A stretch of 64,000 nucleotides of DNA from Candidatus Peregrinibacteria bacterium (GTDB lineage Bacteria > Patescibacteriota > Gracilibacteria > UBA1369), in assembly GCA_003153355.1 (NCBI GenBank), contig PLYH01000006.1, forward strand, positions 20,210 through 84,209. Reading direction: 5' to 3'. The notes beneath the pieces were generated by a model that saw only the letters and a program-made list of their open reading frames with translations, searched no databases and was not told the DNA's origin. Both the position numbers and the translations under genes were made by a program. How positions within the stretch are numbered: the first letter of the stretch is position 1; every line of letters starts with the position of its first letter. Shown here one piece after another: positions 1 through 8,729 of this stretch.

Positions 1-52
1 CATCTCGTTTACACCGAGAGGGTCGTAGGTTCGAGCCCTACATCGTCCACCA
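1..52 (+). tRNA. tRNA-Val(UAC), 3' part only
   Basis: The window opens inside a tRNA. The anticodon stem TCTCG/CGAGA (3-7 and 15-19) encloses the loop TTTACAC, giving anticodon TAC (10-12), which reads valine GUA codons. A five-base variable loop (20-24), a T arm with stem GTAGG/CCTAC and loop TTCGAGC (25-41), the 3' acceptor strand (42-48), discriminator A49 and an encoded CCA (50-52) follow. The D arm and 5' acceptor strand lie before the window. An intrinsic terminator follows 22 bases downstream. Confidence 0.93.
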
Positions 53-74
53 TGAAAAATTGATGAAGTATATA

Positions 75-101
75 AAAAGAGTCCCAAAGCGGGACTCTTT
101 T
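75..101. terminator. bidirectional intrinsic terminator
   Basis: A perfect 11-bp stem, AAAAGAGTCCC (75-85) and GGGACTCTTTT (91-101), has a five-base loop. It is A-rich on the left and T-rich on the right, so it can end the tRNA transcript on the plus strand and the surface-protein gene that ends at 126 on the minus strand. Convergent placement supports a shared terminator. Confidence 0.85.
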
Positions 102-125
102 CGTTTCGTCTTTTTAAGTACGCTT

Positions 126-1118
126 TTAGATCGTAGGCACTTCGATGGCCGGTTTTACGATAATGCTTCCCGTCATCATCGGATGGATTTTGCAGTGATA
201 ATTAAACGTTCCGTTGGTGCTGAACGTATATTCAAAGCTTTGGCCCGGCTGGAGCGCCTGGTCGAATAAGCCGTCGTCGCTGGTCACTGTATGAGTGATC
301 GAATCTTTATTGGTCCAAAGTACTTTTGTTCCCGTTGGAATCGTCATGCTGTCTTTTACGAACGCCGAAGCCTGGATGTTTACCATCATGTCATCGGTCG
401 TGTTAAAGATCGGCTGCGCTGGTTGTTGTCCTGGTTGCTGAGTTTGTTGCTGGGTCGGTTGAGGATTCGTGGGCGTCGGCAGGCTGTGGATGGCATTATA
501 GATGAGCTGAGCGAGTTTTCCGCGGGTCATGCCTTGGGCAGGATAAACCATGTTGTTGGAGTCGGACGAAATCCAGCGCATCTCTTTGGCGTATTCAACA
601 AATTTTGCATACCATTGGTCTTTCGGAGTGTCTGCAAAAGAATCTTTATCAACAGTTACCGTTGAAAGATCGACCTTCATCGTATTCACCAGCATTTTGA
701 GGTTTTCAACCAGATTGACGGTTTGGCTGGGCTTGAAGGTTCCATTAGGATATCCGCTGACGATTCCGAGTCCCCGCGCCTTAATAAGATATTTTGCATA
801 CCACTGGTTTGCCGGTGTGTCGCTGAAGCCGGCTGCTCCGTTAGCATCAGGTACATTCACTGCAGATCCGAGTAAAATAATTTTAAGCGCTTCAACGCGG
901 TTCACGACCTGGTCAGGTTTAAAGGTTCCATCCGGATAGCCTCCGATGATGCCTCTGTTTTTTAAATCGGTGATCGCTACATTATAGATATTCGTGTTCG
1001 GTACATCGCTGAAACCGGACGTCGTTGCTTGCGCCGAAGTCACGGCAACAAAGCTCGGAATTGAAAACATCAGCAGTAAGCTCAGGCCGATGCTTCCCAG
1101 AATTTGTTTTACCTTCAT
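126..1118 (-). CDS. SLH-domain surface protein with C-terminal cupredoxin domain
   Basis: This is an exported cell-surface protein of 330 residues. The start at 1118 (MKVKQILG) gives a clean signal peptide ending near the TSAQA cleavage region; an upstream in-frame start would add 13 unnatural residues and lie inside the promoter repeat. Three S-layer homology repeats follow at about 35-85, 97-145 and 158-207 (FSDVP/FSDTP/FADTP starts; GYPDGTFKP and GYPNGTFKP turns). A Gln/Pro-rich linker leads to a plastocyanin-like domain (about 245-325) that keeps the type-1 copper ligands: His in ITHTV and Cys-His-Met in YHCKIHPMM. SLH repeats normally bind secondary cell-wall polymers; the cupredoxin suggests copper binding or electron transfer at the surface, which is inferred. 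The promoter is embedded in a 12-bp inverted repeat. Confidence 0.88.
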   Translation of the reverse strand: MKVKQILGSIGLSLLLMFSIPSFVAVTSAQATTSGFSDVPNTNIYNVAITDLKNRGIIGGYPDGTFKPDQVVNRVEALKIILLGSAVNVPDANGAAGFSDTPANQWYAKYLIKARGLGIVSGYPNGTFKPSQTVNLVENLKMLVNTMKVDLSTVTVDKDSFADTPKDQWYAKFVEYAKEMRWISSDSNNMVYPAQGMTRGKLAQLIYNAIHSLPTPTNPQPTQQQTQQPGQQPAQPIFNTTDDMMVNIQASAFVKDSMTIPTGTKVLWTNKDSITHTVTSDDGLFDQALQPGQSFEYTFSTNGTFNYHCKIHPMMTGSIIVKPAIEVPTI

Positions 1119-1128
1119 AGAAAGAAAA

Positions 1129-1173
1129 AAAGATATAAGGGATGGAATATTTACCATTGTACCTTATATCTTT
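1129..1173 (-). promoter_or_regulatory. promoter inside a 12-bp perfect inverted repeat
   Basis: The arms AAAGATATAAGG (1129-1140) and CCTTATATCTTT (1162-1173) are perfect inverted repeats 21 bases apart. On the minus strand a TACAAT -10 hexamer lies at 1162-1157, at the inner edge of the upstream arm, with a weak TTCTCA -35 17 bases before it. The downstream arm falls in the 5' UTR of the SLH-cupredoxin gene. A smaller repeat, ATGG/CCAT, is nested in the loop. It is either an operator or a structured 5' UTR. Confidence 0.55.
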
Positions 1174-1211
1174 CTTCTTGAGAAAAGATTTGTTTTTTTA
1201 ATGGTGCCGGG

Positions 1212-3782
1212 TTAGAACTGATATTTCTTGAAGAAGTATTTTTTTCCGATTTCCGCGGTCGTAAAATATATTGCGACAATTGCCGTTACCCAGCCCATCA
1301 GCTGCAAATTCATTTGGGTGAATTTGAAGAAGTTTCCGATCGGAGTCATCACGATGAAGCAGGCGATAGCGATGATGACCAGTGAAATAAAAAGGAGTGC
1401 TTTGCCGGGCATGCTTTTATAGAATGTTTTTTGAGTTCTAATCGAAAGAGCGACAGCAACGGCTGACAGAACCGATTCGAAAAACCATGCGGTTCGGAAT
1501 AAATCAATATTCGCTTTAAAGATAAAGATCAGGGATAAGATTGTAGCCATATCAAAAATAGAACTCATGAGTCCGAAGAACCTCATGAACGCGTTGATCA
1601 TCTTGATGTCGAGTTTCTTCGGTTTTTTCAGCTGTTCCACATCTATATTGTCAGTGGAGATGGCCAGCATCGGGGCATCCGTCATCAGGTTGATCAGAAG
1701 AATTTGAGAAGGAAGCATCGGAATAAAATTCAGGAAAAGCGAAGATGCTGCAACCGTAAACATATTGCCGTAGTTGGCGCTGACGGTATTGCGCATGTAT
1801 TTTATGATGTTCGTAAAGATTTTCCGTCCGTCGATAATGCCCTCCACAATGACGTGGAGCCCGCTTTGCAGCAGAACGATGTCAGCGGCTTCCTTGGCAA
1901 TGTCCGTGGCAGTATTTACTGAAATGCCCACATCGGAAATTTTAAGTGCGGGAGCGTCGTTAATCCCATCTCCCATAAAAGCGATTGTGCGCTCCGGCCC
2001 GGTGTTCAATGTTTTAACGATCCGATATTTGTGATCGGGCGTAATGCGGGAAAAAACGTTATATTTTTCTATCGCTTCGGTAAACTCTTTTTCGTTCATC
2101 TTATCCAGATCGTCGCCGGTGAGGATTTTTCCGTTTTTGATTTCAAGATCAACTTTTTTACAAATGGCTTCCGTGACGAGCGGATCATCGCCGCTGAGGA
2201 TTTTAATTTCCACCCCCAACTTGTGCATTTTTGCCAGGGCCGCTTTGGCGCTTTTCCGCGGAGGATCAATAAAAAGAAGAAAACCCAGCATAGTGAGCCC
2301 TTTTTCATCTTCTTTGTTTGATTGGTCGCTGTGCCATTCTTTGGCTGCGATACTGATGGTGCTGTAGCCCTGAGTACGGTATTTGTTCACGGTTTCAAGA
2401 TAGCTTTTCAAATGACCGTGATCGATGTCGACATCGTGATTGTTTTTGCGGATTTTCGTTGATACCTGTGAAAGCTGTTCCAGCGCTCCTTTTACTATAA
2501 GATATTTTTTGCCGTTCGGAGCTTCAATGACCACGCTCATGCGGCGGCGGTGGAAATCGAATTCGTTATGGTCAAGAATTTTATATTTTTTGTATTCGGG
2601 CAATACGGAGTTTTTCTGGGAACTTTCCCAGATTGCCCGGTCGATGATATTTCCCTCAACTTTGTCTTTCCCCACAACGGCATCGTTGCAAAGCAGTCCG
2701 TAAATCAAAAGTTCTTCATTCGGTTTTTCTTCCATGTTGAAATAGTTTTCGAGCGAGAGTTTGCCATCCGTTAAGGTGCCTGTTTTATCCGTGCAAATAA
2801 CGTCCATGTTGCCGAGATCTTCAATGGAGCTGAGTTTTTTAACCACAACTTTTTTCTTTGCCAGTTTGCGCGCACCTTTGGAAAGACTGATGGTGATAAT
2901 GACCGGCAACGCTTCAGGCGTAATCCCGACCGCAACAGCGATGGCGAACAGGAACGATTCCAGTAATCCGTGATTGAGCAGGGTGTTCACGACAAAAATG
3001 AAGAAAGTCATGACAATAATGATCCGCAGCAGAAAGTTACTGAAACTTCCCATGCTTTTTTCAAAATCGGAAGTGATTTCCGGTTCTTTGAGATATGAAG
3101 CGGTTTTACCAAAGAAAGTTTTTTCACCGGTGGCTATGACAACACCCAGACCGTTTCCGCTCATGACATGCGTTCCCATAAAGGCAATATTTTTCAAATA
3201 CTGCGGCAAGGTGCGCGTGTCGGGCGTGGCTGTCGTTGTTTTCATTACGGCAACAGATTCACCGGTAAGCGACGATTCGTCGATCGTCATTTCATCCTGG
3301 TGAAGAATACGGACATCTGCAGGAACGATATCTCCGATATTGAGATACACAATGTCTCCGGGTACTGTGTATTTCGTTTCTATTTCAATTTTTTTGCCGC
3401 TGCGGAGGACTTTGGCTTTTTGTGCGACCAATTTTTTGAGTGCGCGTACGGTTTTTTCAGCACGGAATTCCTGTACGAAACCAAGGATTCCATTAATCAA
3501 CACGATGATCATAATGATGATGGTGTCGCTCTTTTCTCCCAGGAAGAATGAAATAATACTTGCAGCTATCAATACGAGCACAAGCGGATTGATGAACTGT
3601 TCAATCAGGATTTTTATCCAAGATTTTTTATCCTTTCCTGCTATTTCGTTGAAGCCGTGTTCTTGCAGCCGTTTTTCAGCTTCACTGGAAGAAAGGCCTT
3701 TTTCACTGGTTCCAAGATTTTTTAAAAGCTCATCTGTTTGCTGTGCCCACGGATGGGTTGGTGTCGGTGACTTTTTTGTCAT
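1212..3782 (-). CDS. P-type cation-transporting ATPase, MgtA-like (P-IIIB)
   Basis: This is an integral membrane ATPase of about 856 residues, probably a magnesium importer. It has the P-type core in order: N-terminal cation-ATPase domain, two membrane helices, actuator motif LTGES, helix TPEALPVIITISL, phosphorylation motif DKTGTLTDG, nucleotide-binding region, MGDGINDAPALK, and a C-terminal membrane block. TPEALPVIIT and the late IPMLPSQILLINLMTD segment match the MgtA/MgtB subgroup better than the calcium pumps, so Mg2+ is the best substrate guess; substrate is inferred. The start at 3782 (MTKKSPTP) is chosen because a consensus-like promoter places the transcript start near 3801, downstream of the alternative ATGs at 3809 and further out. 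Transcribed divergently from the Cas4-like gene. Confidence 0.88.
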   Translation of the reverse strand: MTKKSPTPTHPWAQQTDELLKNLGTSEKGLSSSEAEKRLQEHGFNEIAGKDKKSWIKILIEQFINPLVLVLIAASIISFFLGEKSDTIIIMIIVLINGILGFVQEFRAEKTVRALKKLVAQKAKVLRSGKKIEIETKYTVPGDIVYLNIGDIVPADVRILHQDEMTIDESSLTGESVAVMKTTTATPDTRTLPQYLKNIAFMGTHVMSGNGLGVVIATGEKTFFGKTASYLKEPEITSDFEKSMGSFSNFLLRIIIVMTFFIFVVNTLLNHGLLESFLFAIAVAVGITPEALPVIITISLSKGARKLAKKKVVVKKLSSIEDLGNMDVICTDKTGTLTDGKLSLENYFNMEEKPNEELLIYGLLCNDAVVGKDKVEGNIIDRAIWESSQKNSVLPEYKKYKILDHNEFDFHRRRMSVVIEAPNGKKYLIVKGALEQLSQVSTKIRKNNHDVDIDHGHLKSYLETVNKYRTQGYSTISIAAKEWHSDQSNKEDEKGLTMLGFLLFIDPPRKSAKAALAKMHKLGVEIKILSGDDPLVTEAICKKVDLEIKNGKILTGDDLDKMNEKEFTEAIEKYNVFSRITPDHKYRIVKTLNTGPERTIAFMGDGINDAPALKISDVGISVNTATDIAKEAADIVLLQSGLHVIVEGIIDGRKIFTNIIKYMRNTVSANYGNMFTVAASSLFLNFIPMLPSQILLINLMTDAPMLAISTDNIDVEQLKKPKKLDIKMINAFMRFFGLMSSIFDMATILSLIFIFKANIDLFRTAWFFESVLSAVAVALSIRTQKTFYKSMPGKALLFISLVIIAIACFIVMTPIGNFFKFTQMNLQLMGWVTAIVAIYFTTAEIGKKYFFKKYQF

Positions 3783-3807
3783 AAGAAAGGGATTTATGAA
3801 TCTTTTC

Positions 3808-3836
3808 ATTATATCATGTATAATGGCAGAGTTCAA
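3808..3836 (-). promoter_or_regulatory. sigma70-type promoter of the P-type ATPase, overlapping a divergent -10
   Basis: On the minus strand TTGAAC (3836-3831) and TATAAT (3813-3808) are exactly 17 bases apart. A plus-strand TATAAT at 3819-3824 lies within the same stretch and would serve the Cas4-like gene starting at 3857. The two promoters overlap, so the genes may compete for polymerase. Confidence 0.7.
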
Positions 3837-3856
3837 ACCTTCTTAGCTTATTTTTT

Positions 3857-4549
3857 ATGTATCAGCTTACTCCGTCCCAGTTGAATTTGTATCAGGATTG
3901 TCCCCGTTGTTTTTGGGTTGAAATTCATGAGAAAGTTCAGAGGCCTGCCGTCGTTTCTCCGCTTTTCGGTGGGATGGATTTGATTCTGATGAAATATACC
4001 GATCAATACCGTTTAAAAGGAAATCTTCCGGCTGAACTTCAGAAAACGATTGAAGGGGTTTTTCTTCCCGAACAGGATCTTATCAAAAAGTGGCGTAATC
4101 CTAAATCTGCTTTGAGTTTTCAGGATAAAGACCGGGGAGTTGATTTTTCGGGAACCCTTGATGAATGCGTTGTCCGTAAAAATGAGAACGGTGAATCTCT
4201 GCATATACCTTTGATTTTTCAAACCAGAGGGCTTGCATCAAATGAGCAAAATCATGATCAGCATCATCAGATGAAGCTTGATTGTTACGATTTGCTGCTT
4301 CAGAAAAACGGTTATCAAACCGGCAGCACGGGGTATGTTGTCTATTATATCCCGGAAGAAGTCCGGGAGTCGGGAGTCGTTCAATTTAATGTCCAGGTTA
4401 TCCAGCTTGTAACCGAATCGAAACGGGCCATGAATCTTATTGCCGAAGTCTCGGAAGTTTTGAGCGGTAAAATGCCTGAAGGCGGCCAAAACTGTGAATA
4501 TTGCGCGTGGGGGAATTTAGGTGCGCGCTTGTCGCGAAACTCGGGTTAA
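3857..4549 (+). CDS. Cas4/RecB-like PD-(D/E)XK family protein with degenerate active site
   Basis: A 230-residue protein of the CPR-common PD-(D/E)XK family related to Cas4 and RecB nucleases. It has the family layout: N-terminal CPRCFW, GGMDLIL, GTLDE acidic motif, a strand that normally carries the catalytic D-x-K, GYVVYYIPEE, and a C-terminal CEYCAW pair. The two CxxC pairs could hold a metal or Fe-S site. The catalytic strand reads PLIFQTRG (codons ATT TTT CAA near 4216), where relatives, as I recall, have PLDFKTRG or PLDYKTRG. Both the metal-binding Asp and the Lys are therefore replaced. This may be a catalytically dead, structural or DNA-binding version. No CRISPR array or other cas gene is nearby. 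Confidence 0.75.
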   Translation: MYQLTPSQLNLYQDCPRCFWVEIHEKVQRPAVVSPLFGGMDLILMKYTDQYRLKGNLPAELQKTIEGVFLPEQDLIKKWRNPKSALSFQDKDRGVDFSGTLDECVVRKNENGESLHIPLIFQTRGLASNEQNHDQHHQMKLDCYDLLLQKNGYQTGSTGYVVYYIPEEVRESGVVQFNVQVIQLVTESKRAMNLIAEVSEVLSGKMPEGGQNCEYCAWGNLGARLSRNSG

Positions 4550-4581
4550 ATCCGGAAATTTTTTATTTCCGTGAGTTGTGC

Positions 4582-4599
4582 TAAAATTGTGGCAATTTT
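4582..4599 (+). promoter_or_regulatory. -10 element inside a short inverted repeat
   Basis: TAAAAT at 4582-4587 is a plausible -10 for the lipoprotein gene at 4614. It overlaps a 7-bp perfect inverted repeat, AAAATTG (4583-4589) and CAATTTT (4593-4599), with a three-base loop. Confidence 0.4.
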
Positions 4600-4613
4600 C
4601 TCATTGTTTTTTT

Positions 4614-5138
4614 ATGAAATCTTCCCCGCGTTTTTTAGTTCACCTGGCTTTAGCCTTGGTTGGCAGTTCAGTTTTGCTTTTTGCATGCTCAACTCCACCT
4701 TCCGGTTCGCAAAATCCTGTAGCCCAGACTGAACAGGGGATTCAAGTGGGATTGAGTATTTACGGTCAAAGTCAGCAGACTCAGGCCGTGACCCAGCAAC
4801 TTACAATGGCTCAAAGAAATTATAATCTTATGGTTATGACGCCTGATTTGTCTTTAGCTTTGAAAAGTCCGGTTACGATCCATGGAAGCGTCAGCGGACT
4901 GTTTTTTTCTGAAGGCGTATTCCCGGTTATACTTCAAGATGCTCAGGGCAATGAGATCGTACGCGCCCAGGCACATGCCGATAATGACTGGATGACGACG
5001 GATTCGGTCCCGTTCACGGTTGCTCTTAATTTTAAGTCACCAGTTACTCCAAAAGCTTCTCTGATTTTTCAAAAAGACAATCCTTCAGGTTTGCAGGAAA
5101 ATGATTTTTCTCAATCTTTTGCGGTGAGTTTGAAGTAG
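4614..5138 (+). CDS. lipoprotein with Gmad2 immunoglobulin-like domain
   Basis: A 174-residue secreted lipoprotein. The start at 4614 follows the -10 element and gives a signal peptide with lipobox LLFAC, so the mature protein would begin at the cysteine about residue 25. The C-terminal half (about 75-174) matches the Gmad2 (spore-germination immunoglobulin-like) fold by its motif series: SPVTIHG, FFSEGVFPVIL, DAQGNEI, DWMTTDSVPF and KDNPSGL. Gmad2 domains occur on extracellular proteins of many bacteria without spores; the ligand is unknown. The DUF3179 gene starts 13 bases downstream, so the two are probably co-transcribed and may act together outside the membrane. Confidence 0.8.
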   Translation: MKSSPRFLVHLALALVGSSVLLFACSTPPSGSQNPVAQTEQGIQVGLSIYGQSQQTQAVTQQLTMAQRNYNLMVMTPDLSLALKSPVTIHGSVSGLFFSEGVFPVILQDAQGNEIVRAQAHADNDWMTTDSVPFTVALNFKSPVTPKASLIFQKDNPSGLQENDFSQSFAVSLK

Positions 5139-5150
5139 AACGCGTTTACT

Positions 5151-6230
5151 ATGAATAAAGGCATCTGGAAATTTCTGACGATCTTGGGTCTACTTCTTGC
5201 GGGCATTGCTTTCGCGATGATTTTGGTTTTTAGGCTTCAGGTTTTTGGCCGCGTTGATTTTTTTACTCAAACTACGAGGCTGTTTATTCCTCAAACGGAA
5301 CAATCATCCGTTTCACAAACTCAATTGCTGACGCAACAGGATGAAATTTCAAATATTCAGCTTGATAAACAGAACCTGGCCCGGCTTCAGCAGGGCTGTT
5401 TTTTGGGAAATGATTGCATTCCTTCCATTGATCAGCCCCAGTTTGTTTCCGTTCGTCTGGCATCGTTTATGCAAAGTAATGATCTTGTGATCGGATTTGT
5501 CTTTCAGGAAAATTCACAAAGCGCACCTGTTGTTAAAGCTTACCCGGTCAAAATTCTTAACTGGCATGAAATCGTGAATGACGTTGCCGGAAACACGCCC
5601 ATCGCGGTTACGTATTGTCCTTTATGTATGACTCCGCGGGTTTTTGACCGCATATTAGATGGTAAAGCCGTAACGTTCGGAGTTTCGGGAATGCTCCTGA
5701 ACAGCAATCTGGTCATGTACGACCGTGAAACGAAATCGTTATGGAGCCAGTTTGATGGTTTGGCCCTCGTCGGGTCAAAGCGTGACCAAAAACTCCAGCT
5801 TTATCCTTCGCAGCTGGAAAAGTGGAGTGACTGGATCAAACAGTATCCTCAAACTCAGGTTCTTTCGGAAAAAACCGGTTACGCTCTTCCTTATAATCAA
5901 TATCCATACGACGATTACGAAAAAAATTCAGACATTTATTTTCCGCTTGAGCATATTGATAACCGTTTTCCGCCCAAAGAAGTTGTTTTTGGAATTGTTC
6001 TGGGTAATCAGGAAAAAGTTTATCCAGAATCAGAACTGCAGAAAGCTTTGCCTAACGGAGGAAGTTTCAGCGATCAGTTTGCAGGGAAAAATCTTACAGT
6101 GAGTTACGACAAAAAAACCTTTAATGTTACTGATGCACAAACCCGCGAGCAAATACTCAATACCGTTTCGTATTATTTTACCTGGGCGGCGTTTTATCCA
6201 AATACCGAAATCTATCAGGCACAGATCTGA
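5151..6230 (+). CDS. DUF3179 domain-containing membrane-anchored protein
   Basis: A 359-residue protein with one N-terminal membrane helix (about 7-29) and a large outer domain. The segments KAYPVKILNWHEIVND, TYCPLCMTPRVFDR, FGVSGMLLNSNLVMYDRET and SLWSQ are the conserved core of DUF3179. The family has no established biochemical role; the conserved CPLC pair suggests metal or redox chemistry, which is inferred. It lies 12 bases after the Gmad2 lipoprotein and ends one base before the convergent purA. Confidence 0.88.
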   Translation: MNKGIWKFLTILGLLLAGIAFAMILVFRLQVFGRVDFFTQTTRLFIPQTEQSSVSQTQLLTQQDEISNIQLDKQNLARLQQGCFLGNDCIPSIDQPQFVSVRLASFMQSNDLVIGFVFQENSQSAPVVKAYPVKILNWHEIVNDVAGNTPIAVTYCPLCMTPRVFDRILDGKAVTFGVSGMLLNSNLVMYDRETKSLWSQFDGLALVGSKRDQKLQLYPSQLEKWSDWIKQYPQTQVLSEKTGYALPYNQYPYDDYEKNSDIYFPLEHIDNRFPPKEVVFGIVLGNQEKVYPESELQKALPNGGSFSDQFAGKNLTVSYDKKTFNVTDAQTREQILNTVSYYFTWAAFYPNTEIYQAQI

Positions 6231-6231
6231 T

Positions 6232-7536
6232 TTAGGTCATAATCATTTCATGGCGGCCGACGCCCGTACCGATGAAATTGACCGTTGAACCTAAAAGTTC
6301 TTCTATTTTTTTGACGTAGGCCTGGGCGTTTGCGGGGAGTTTGTTGAAGGATTCAGTGTCTTTGATGGATGTTTTCCATCCCGGAAGTTCCAGGTATTCA
6401 ACTTCAACGTTGCTGAGAATGTCCGCCGATGCCGGGAAGCTTTCGAGTTTTTTTCCTTCATAAAAATATCCCACGGCGATTTTGATCGTATCCATTTCAT
6501 CAAGTACATCAAGCTTTGTAAGATTGATGCTCTTCATGTCATTGAGCATCACCGAATATTTTGCAGCAACCGCGTCGAACCAGCCGCAGCGGCGCGGACG
6601 CCCGGTGGTTGAACCGAATTCGCCGCCTTTGGTGCGAAGTTTTTCGCCGAGTTCGTTGTCCAGTTCAGTAGGAAAAGGCCCCGCTCCTACACGCGTTGAG
6701 TAGGCCTTCATAATTCCGATTACCGAGTTGATTTTGGTAGCGCCGATTCCTGATCCGGAGACCATTCCGCCGATTGAAGCGTTGGAAGACGTGACATACG
6801 GATAAGTACCGTGATCAACGTCGAGCAGCGTGGCGTTGGCCCCTTCCATAAGAATTTTTTTGCCTTCAGCAATGGCGTTGTTGACGATGAGCGCTGTATC
6901 GGCAATATAAGGTTTTATTTGCGCAATAATATTCCGGTAATAGTTCAGTTCGGTTTCAACATCAAAAGTAAAATCGTAGATTTTTTGGAGTGTCGCAACA
7001 TTTTCGCGCATGTGCTCTTCGAATTTCTGAAAATCCAGAAGCTCATCAACACGGATGCCGATGCGTGAAATTTTATCGGTATAAGCCGGTCCGATGCCGC
7101 GCTTGGTTGTACCTACTTTGTTTTTTCCTTTGCGATCCTCCTGAATACCGTCGATCATTTTGTGATATTCAAAAATCAGATGAGCGCGGTCTGAAATCAA
7201 GATTCTTCCTTCCGTGTTGATGCCGCTTTCCTTAAGAAATTTCAGCTCTTCAAAAAAAGTGGGAATATGAATGACGCAGCCGTTGCCGATGATATTCATT
7301 GTTCCGGGATACAGCACTCCGGAAGGTATTAAATGGAAAACGTATTTTTTGTATTGTTCTTCATTGTTCGCGTCTTTTACGTACACCGTGTGTCCTGCGT
7401 TTGCTCCGCCAGTCGAGCGGACGATAAAATCGTAATGTTCGGCCATAATATCCACGAGTTTTCCTTTGCCTTCGTCACCCCATTGTCCGCCCACGATTGC
7501 GCAAACATTTCCGTATTTTTGAAGATGATCAGCCAT
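6232..7536 (-). CDS. purA: adenylosuccinate synthase
   Basis: A cytosolic enzyme of 434 residues that joins IMP and aspartate with GTP to form adenylosuccinate, the first step of AMP synthesis. It starts MADHLQKYG and carries the P-loop GGQWGDEGKGK near residue 16, NAGHTVY near 45, the IMP-site segment GTTKRGIGPAY near 144, GSTTGRPRRCGW, and a normal C-terminus with GVGRHEMI. Length is typical. Product flows to purB, which is encoded divergently in the purC-purE-purB run. It ends one base from the convergent DUF3179 gene. Confidence 0.96.
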   Translation of the reverse strand: MADHLQKYGNVCAIVGGQWGDEGKGKLVDIMAEHYDFIVRSTGGANAGHTVYVKDANNEEQYKKYVFHLIPSGVLYPGTMNIIGNGCVIHIPTFFEELKFLKESGINTEGRILISDRAHLIFEYHKMIDGIQEDRKGKNKVGTTKRGIGPAYTDKISRIGIRVDELLDFQKFEEHMRENVATLQKIYDFTFDVETELNYYRNIIAQIKPYIADTALIVNNAIAEGKKILMEGANATLLDVDHGTYPYVTSSNASIGGMVSGSGIGATKINSVIGIMKAYSTRVGAGPFPTELDNELGEKLRTKGGEFGSTTGRPRRCGWFDAVAAKYSVMLNDMKSINLTKLDVLDEMDTIKIAVGYFYEGKKLESFPASADILSNVEVEYLELPGWKTSIKDTESFNKLPANAQAYVKKIEELLGSTVNFIGTGVGRHEMIMT

Positions 7537-7642
7537 GAAAAAAAGTTTTTTAAATCTAAGAACGACTGCACATTAGCATGTTCAAGTTCGAAAAAAAAGT
7601 TTTTCAAAAGCAGGCTGTAACGGGAGTAATTGCTTACCGGGC

Positions 7643-7657
7643 ACCCGCTAAACGGGT
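7643..7657 (+). other. small hairpin in the purA-purC divergent region
   Basis: ACCCG (7643-7647) and CGGGT (7653-7657) pair around loop CTAAA, extended below by CCG/CGG with a bulge. It sits in the 183-base region between the purA and purC starts and could lie in the purC leader. It matches none of the purine, ZTP or THF riboswitch consensus patterns I know. Confidence 0.3.
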
Positions 7658-7719
7658 CGGGTTTGAAATGCCGTCAAAGCTGTGGTAAATTTCGGGTACC
7701 TTTCACCTTTTTTATAGAT

Positions 7720-8685
7720 ATGATTGACCAGAAAGACCTTATTGCCCAGATTCCGTACTGCTTGGACAAAACGGATTTTCCGAAACTCGGCGATAAATAT
7801 GAAGGGAAGGTCCGGGATAACTATACCAAAGGAGACCGCCGCATTCTGATCACGAGCGACCGTTTGTCAGCTTTTGACAGGGTTATTTGTACGATTCCTT
7901 TTAAAGGTCAGGTGCTTACGCAGATGGCAAAATTCTGGTTTGAACAGACCAAAGATATTATCGGCAACCATGTGATGGAGTATCCCGATCCGAATGTTTT
8001 GATCGGTAAACAGTGCACACCTTTGCCGATTGAAATGGTTGTGAGAGGCTACATTACAGGAGTAACGACCACGAGTGCCTGGTACAACTACGAACGCGGC
8101 GTTCGGGATTTTTGCGGGAACCTTCTTCCTGAAGGTCTCAAAAAGAACCAGAAATTCGATAAGCCCATCCTAACGCCTTCAACTAAAGCAGAACACGGCG
8201 ATCATGATGAATCCGTTTCGCGAGAAGAGATTTTAAAGCGCACGACATTAACTGCTGAACAATACGACTATATTGCCGATGCGTCGCTCAAACTTTATCA
8301 GCGCGGGGTTGAGGTCGCAGCAAAACAAGGTATTATCCTTGTAGATACTAAATATGAGTTCGGCATCACTCCGGATGGTGAAATCGTTTTGATCGATGAA
8401 ATCCATACGCCCGACTCTTCCCGTTTTTGGTTTGCGAACGAATATGAGAAACGTTTTGCTGCCGGCGAGGAACAAAAGAAGATTGATAAAGAGTATCTCC
8501 GCGAATGGCTCGCAGAAAGAGGTTTTCGGGGCGAAGGTGAAATTCCAGAGATTCCAGCTGAAATCAAAGCGGAAACGGCAAGACGCTACATTGAAGCTTT
8601 TGAACTCATCACAGGCCAAACTTTCCAGGCGCAAGCAGGTTCGGTCTTAGACCGCATCGGCAAAAATCTACAGAAATATATGTAA
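7720..8685 (+). CDS. purC: phosphoribosylaminoimidazole-succinocarboxamide synthase
   Basis: A 321-residue SAICAR synthetase that condenses CAIR with aspartate using ATP. The start at 7720 (MIDQKDLIAQ) is chosen because the upstream extension lies in the leader. Motifs seen are GKVRDNY, SDRLSAFD near 50, EMVVRGYITG, TPSTKAEHGDHDE, and FGITPDGEIVLIDEIHTPDSSRFW. Length and the TKAEHGDHDE segment fit the longer, yeast-like SAICAR synthetase rather than the roughly 240-residue E. coli type. It leads the run purC-purE-purB-dcd with 44 bases to purE. Confidence 0.95.
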   Translation: MIDQKDLIAQIPYCLDKTDFPKLGDKYEGKVRDNYTKGDRRILITSDRLSAFDRVICTIPFKGQVLTQMAKFWFEQTKDIIGNHVMEYPDPNVLIGKQCTPLPIEMVVRGYITGVTTTSAWYNYERGVRDFCGNLLPEGLKKNQKFDKPILTPSTKAEHGDHDESVSREEILKRTTLTAEQYDYIADASLKLYQRGVEVAAKQGIILVDTKYEFGITPDGEIVLIDEIHTPDSSRFWFANEYEKRFAAGEEQKKIDKEYLREWLAERGFRGEGEIPEIPAEIKAETARRYIEAFELITGQTFQAQAGSVLDRIGKNLQKYM

Positions 8686-8729
8686 GGCTTTTGTTTTTTC
8701 AGCATTCTATTCTTCTCATCCTCAACTTT

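Noticed and set aside
3857..4549. CRISPR-associated cas4 with a CRISPR array
   Set aside because: No regularly spaced repeats or other cas genes occur in the window; the protein belongs to the broader CPR PD-(D/E)XK family.
7537..7719. Purine, ZTP or THF riboswitch in the purA-purC region
   Set aside because: The conserved cores of these riboswitches are absent; only a small ACCCG/CGGGT hairpin is seen.
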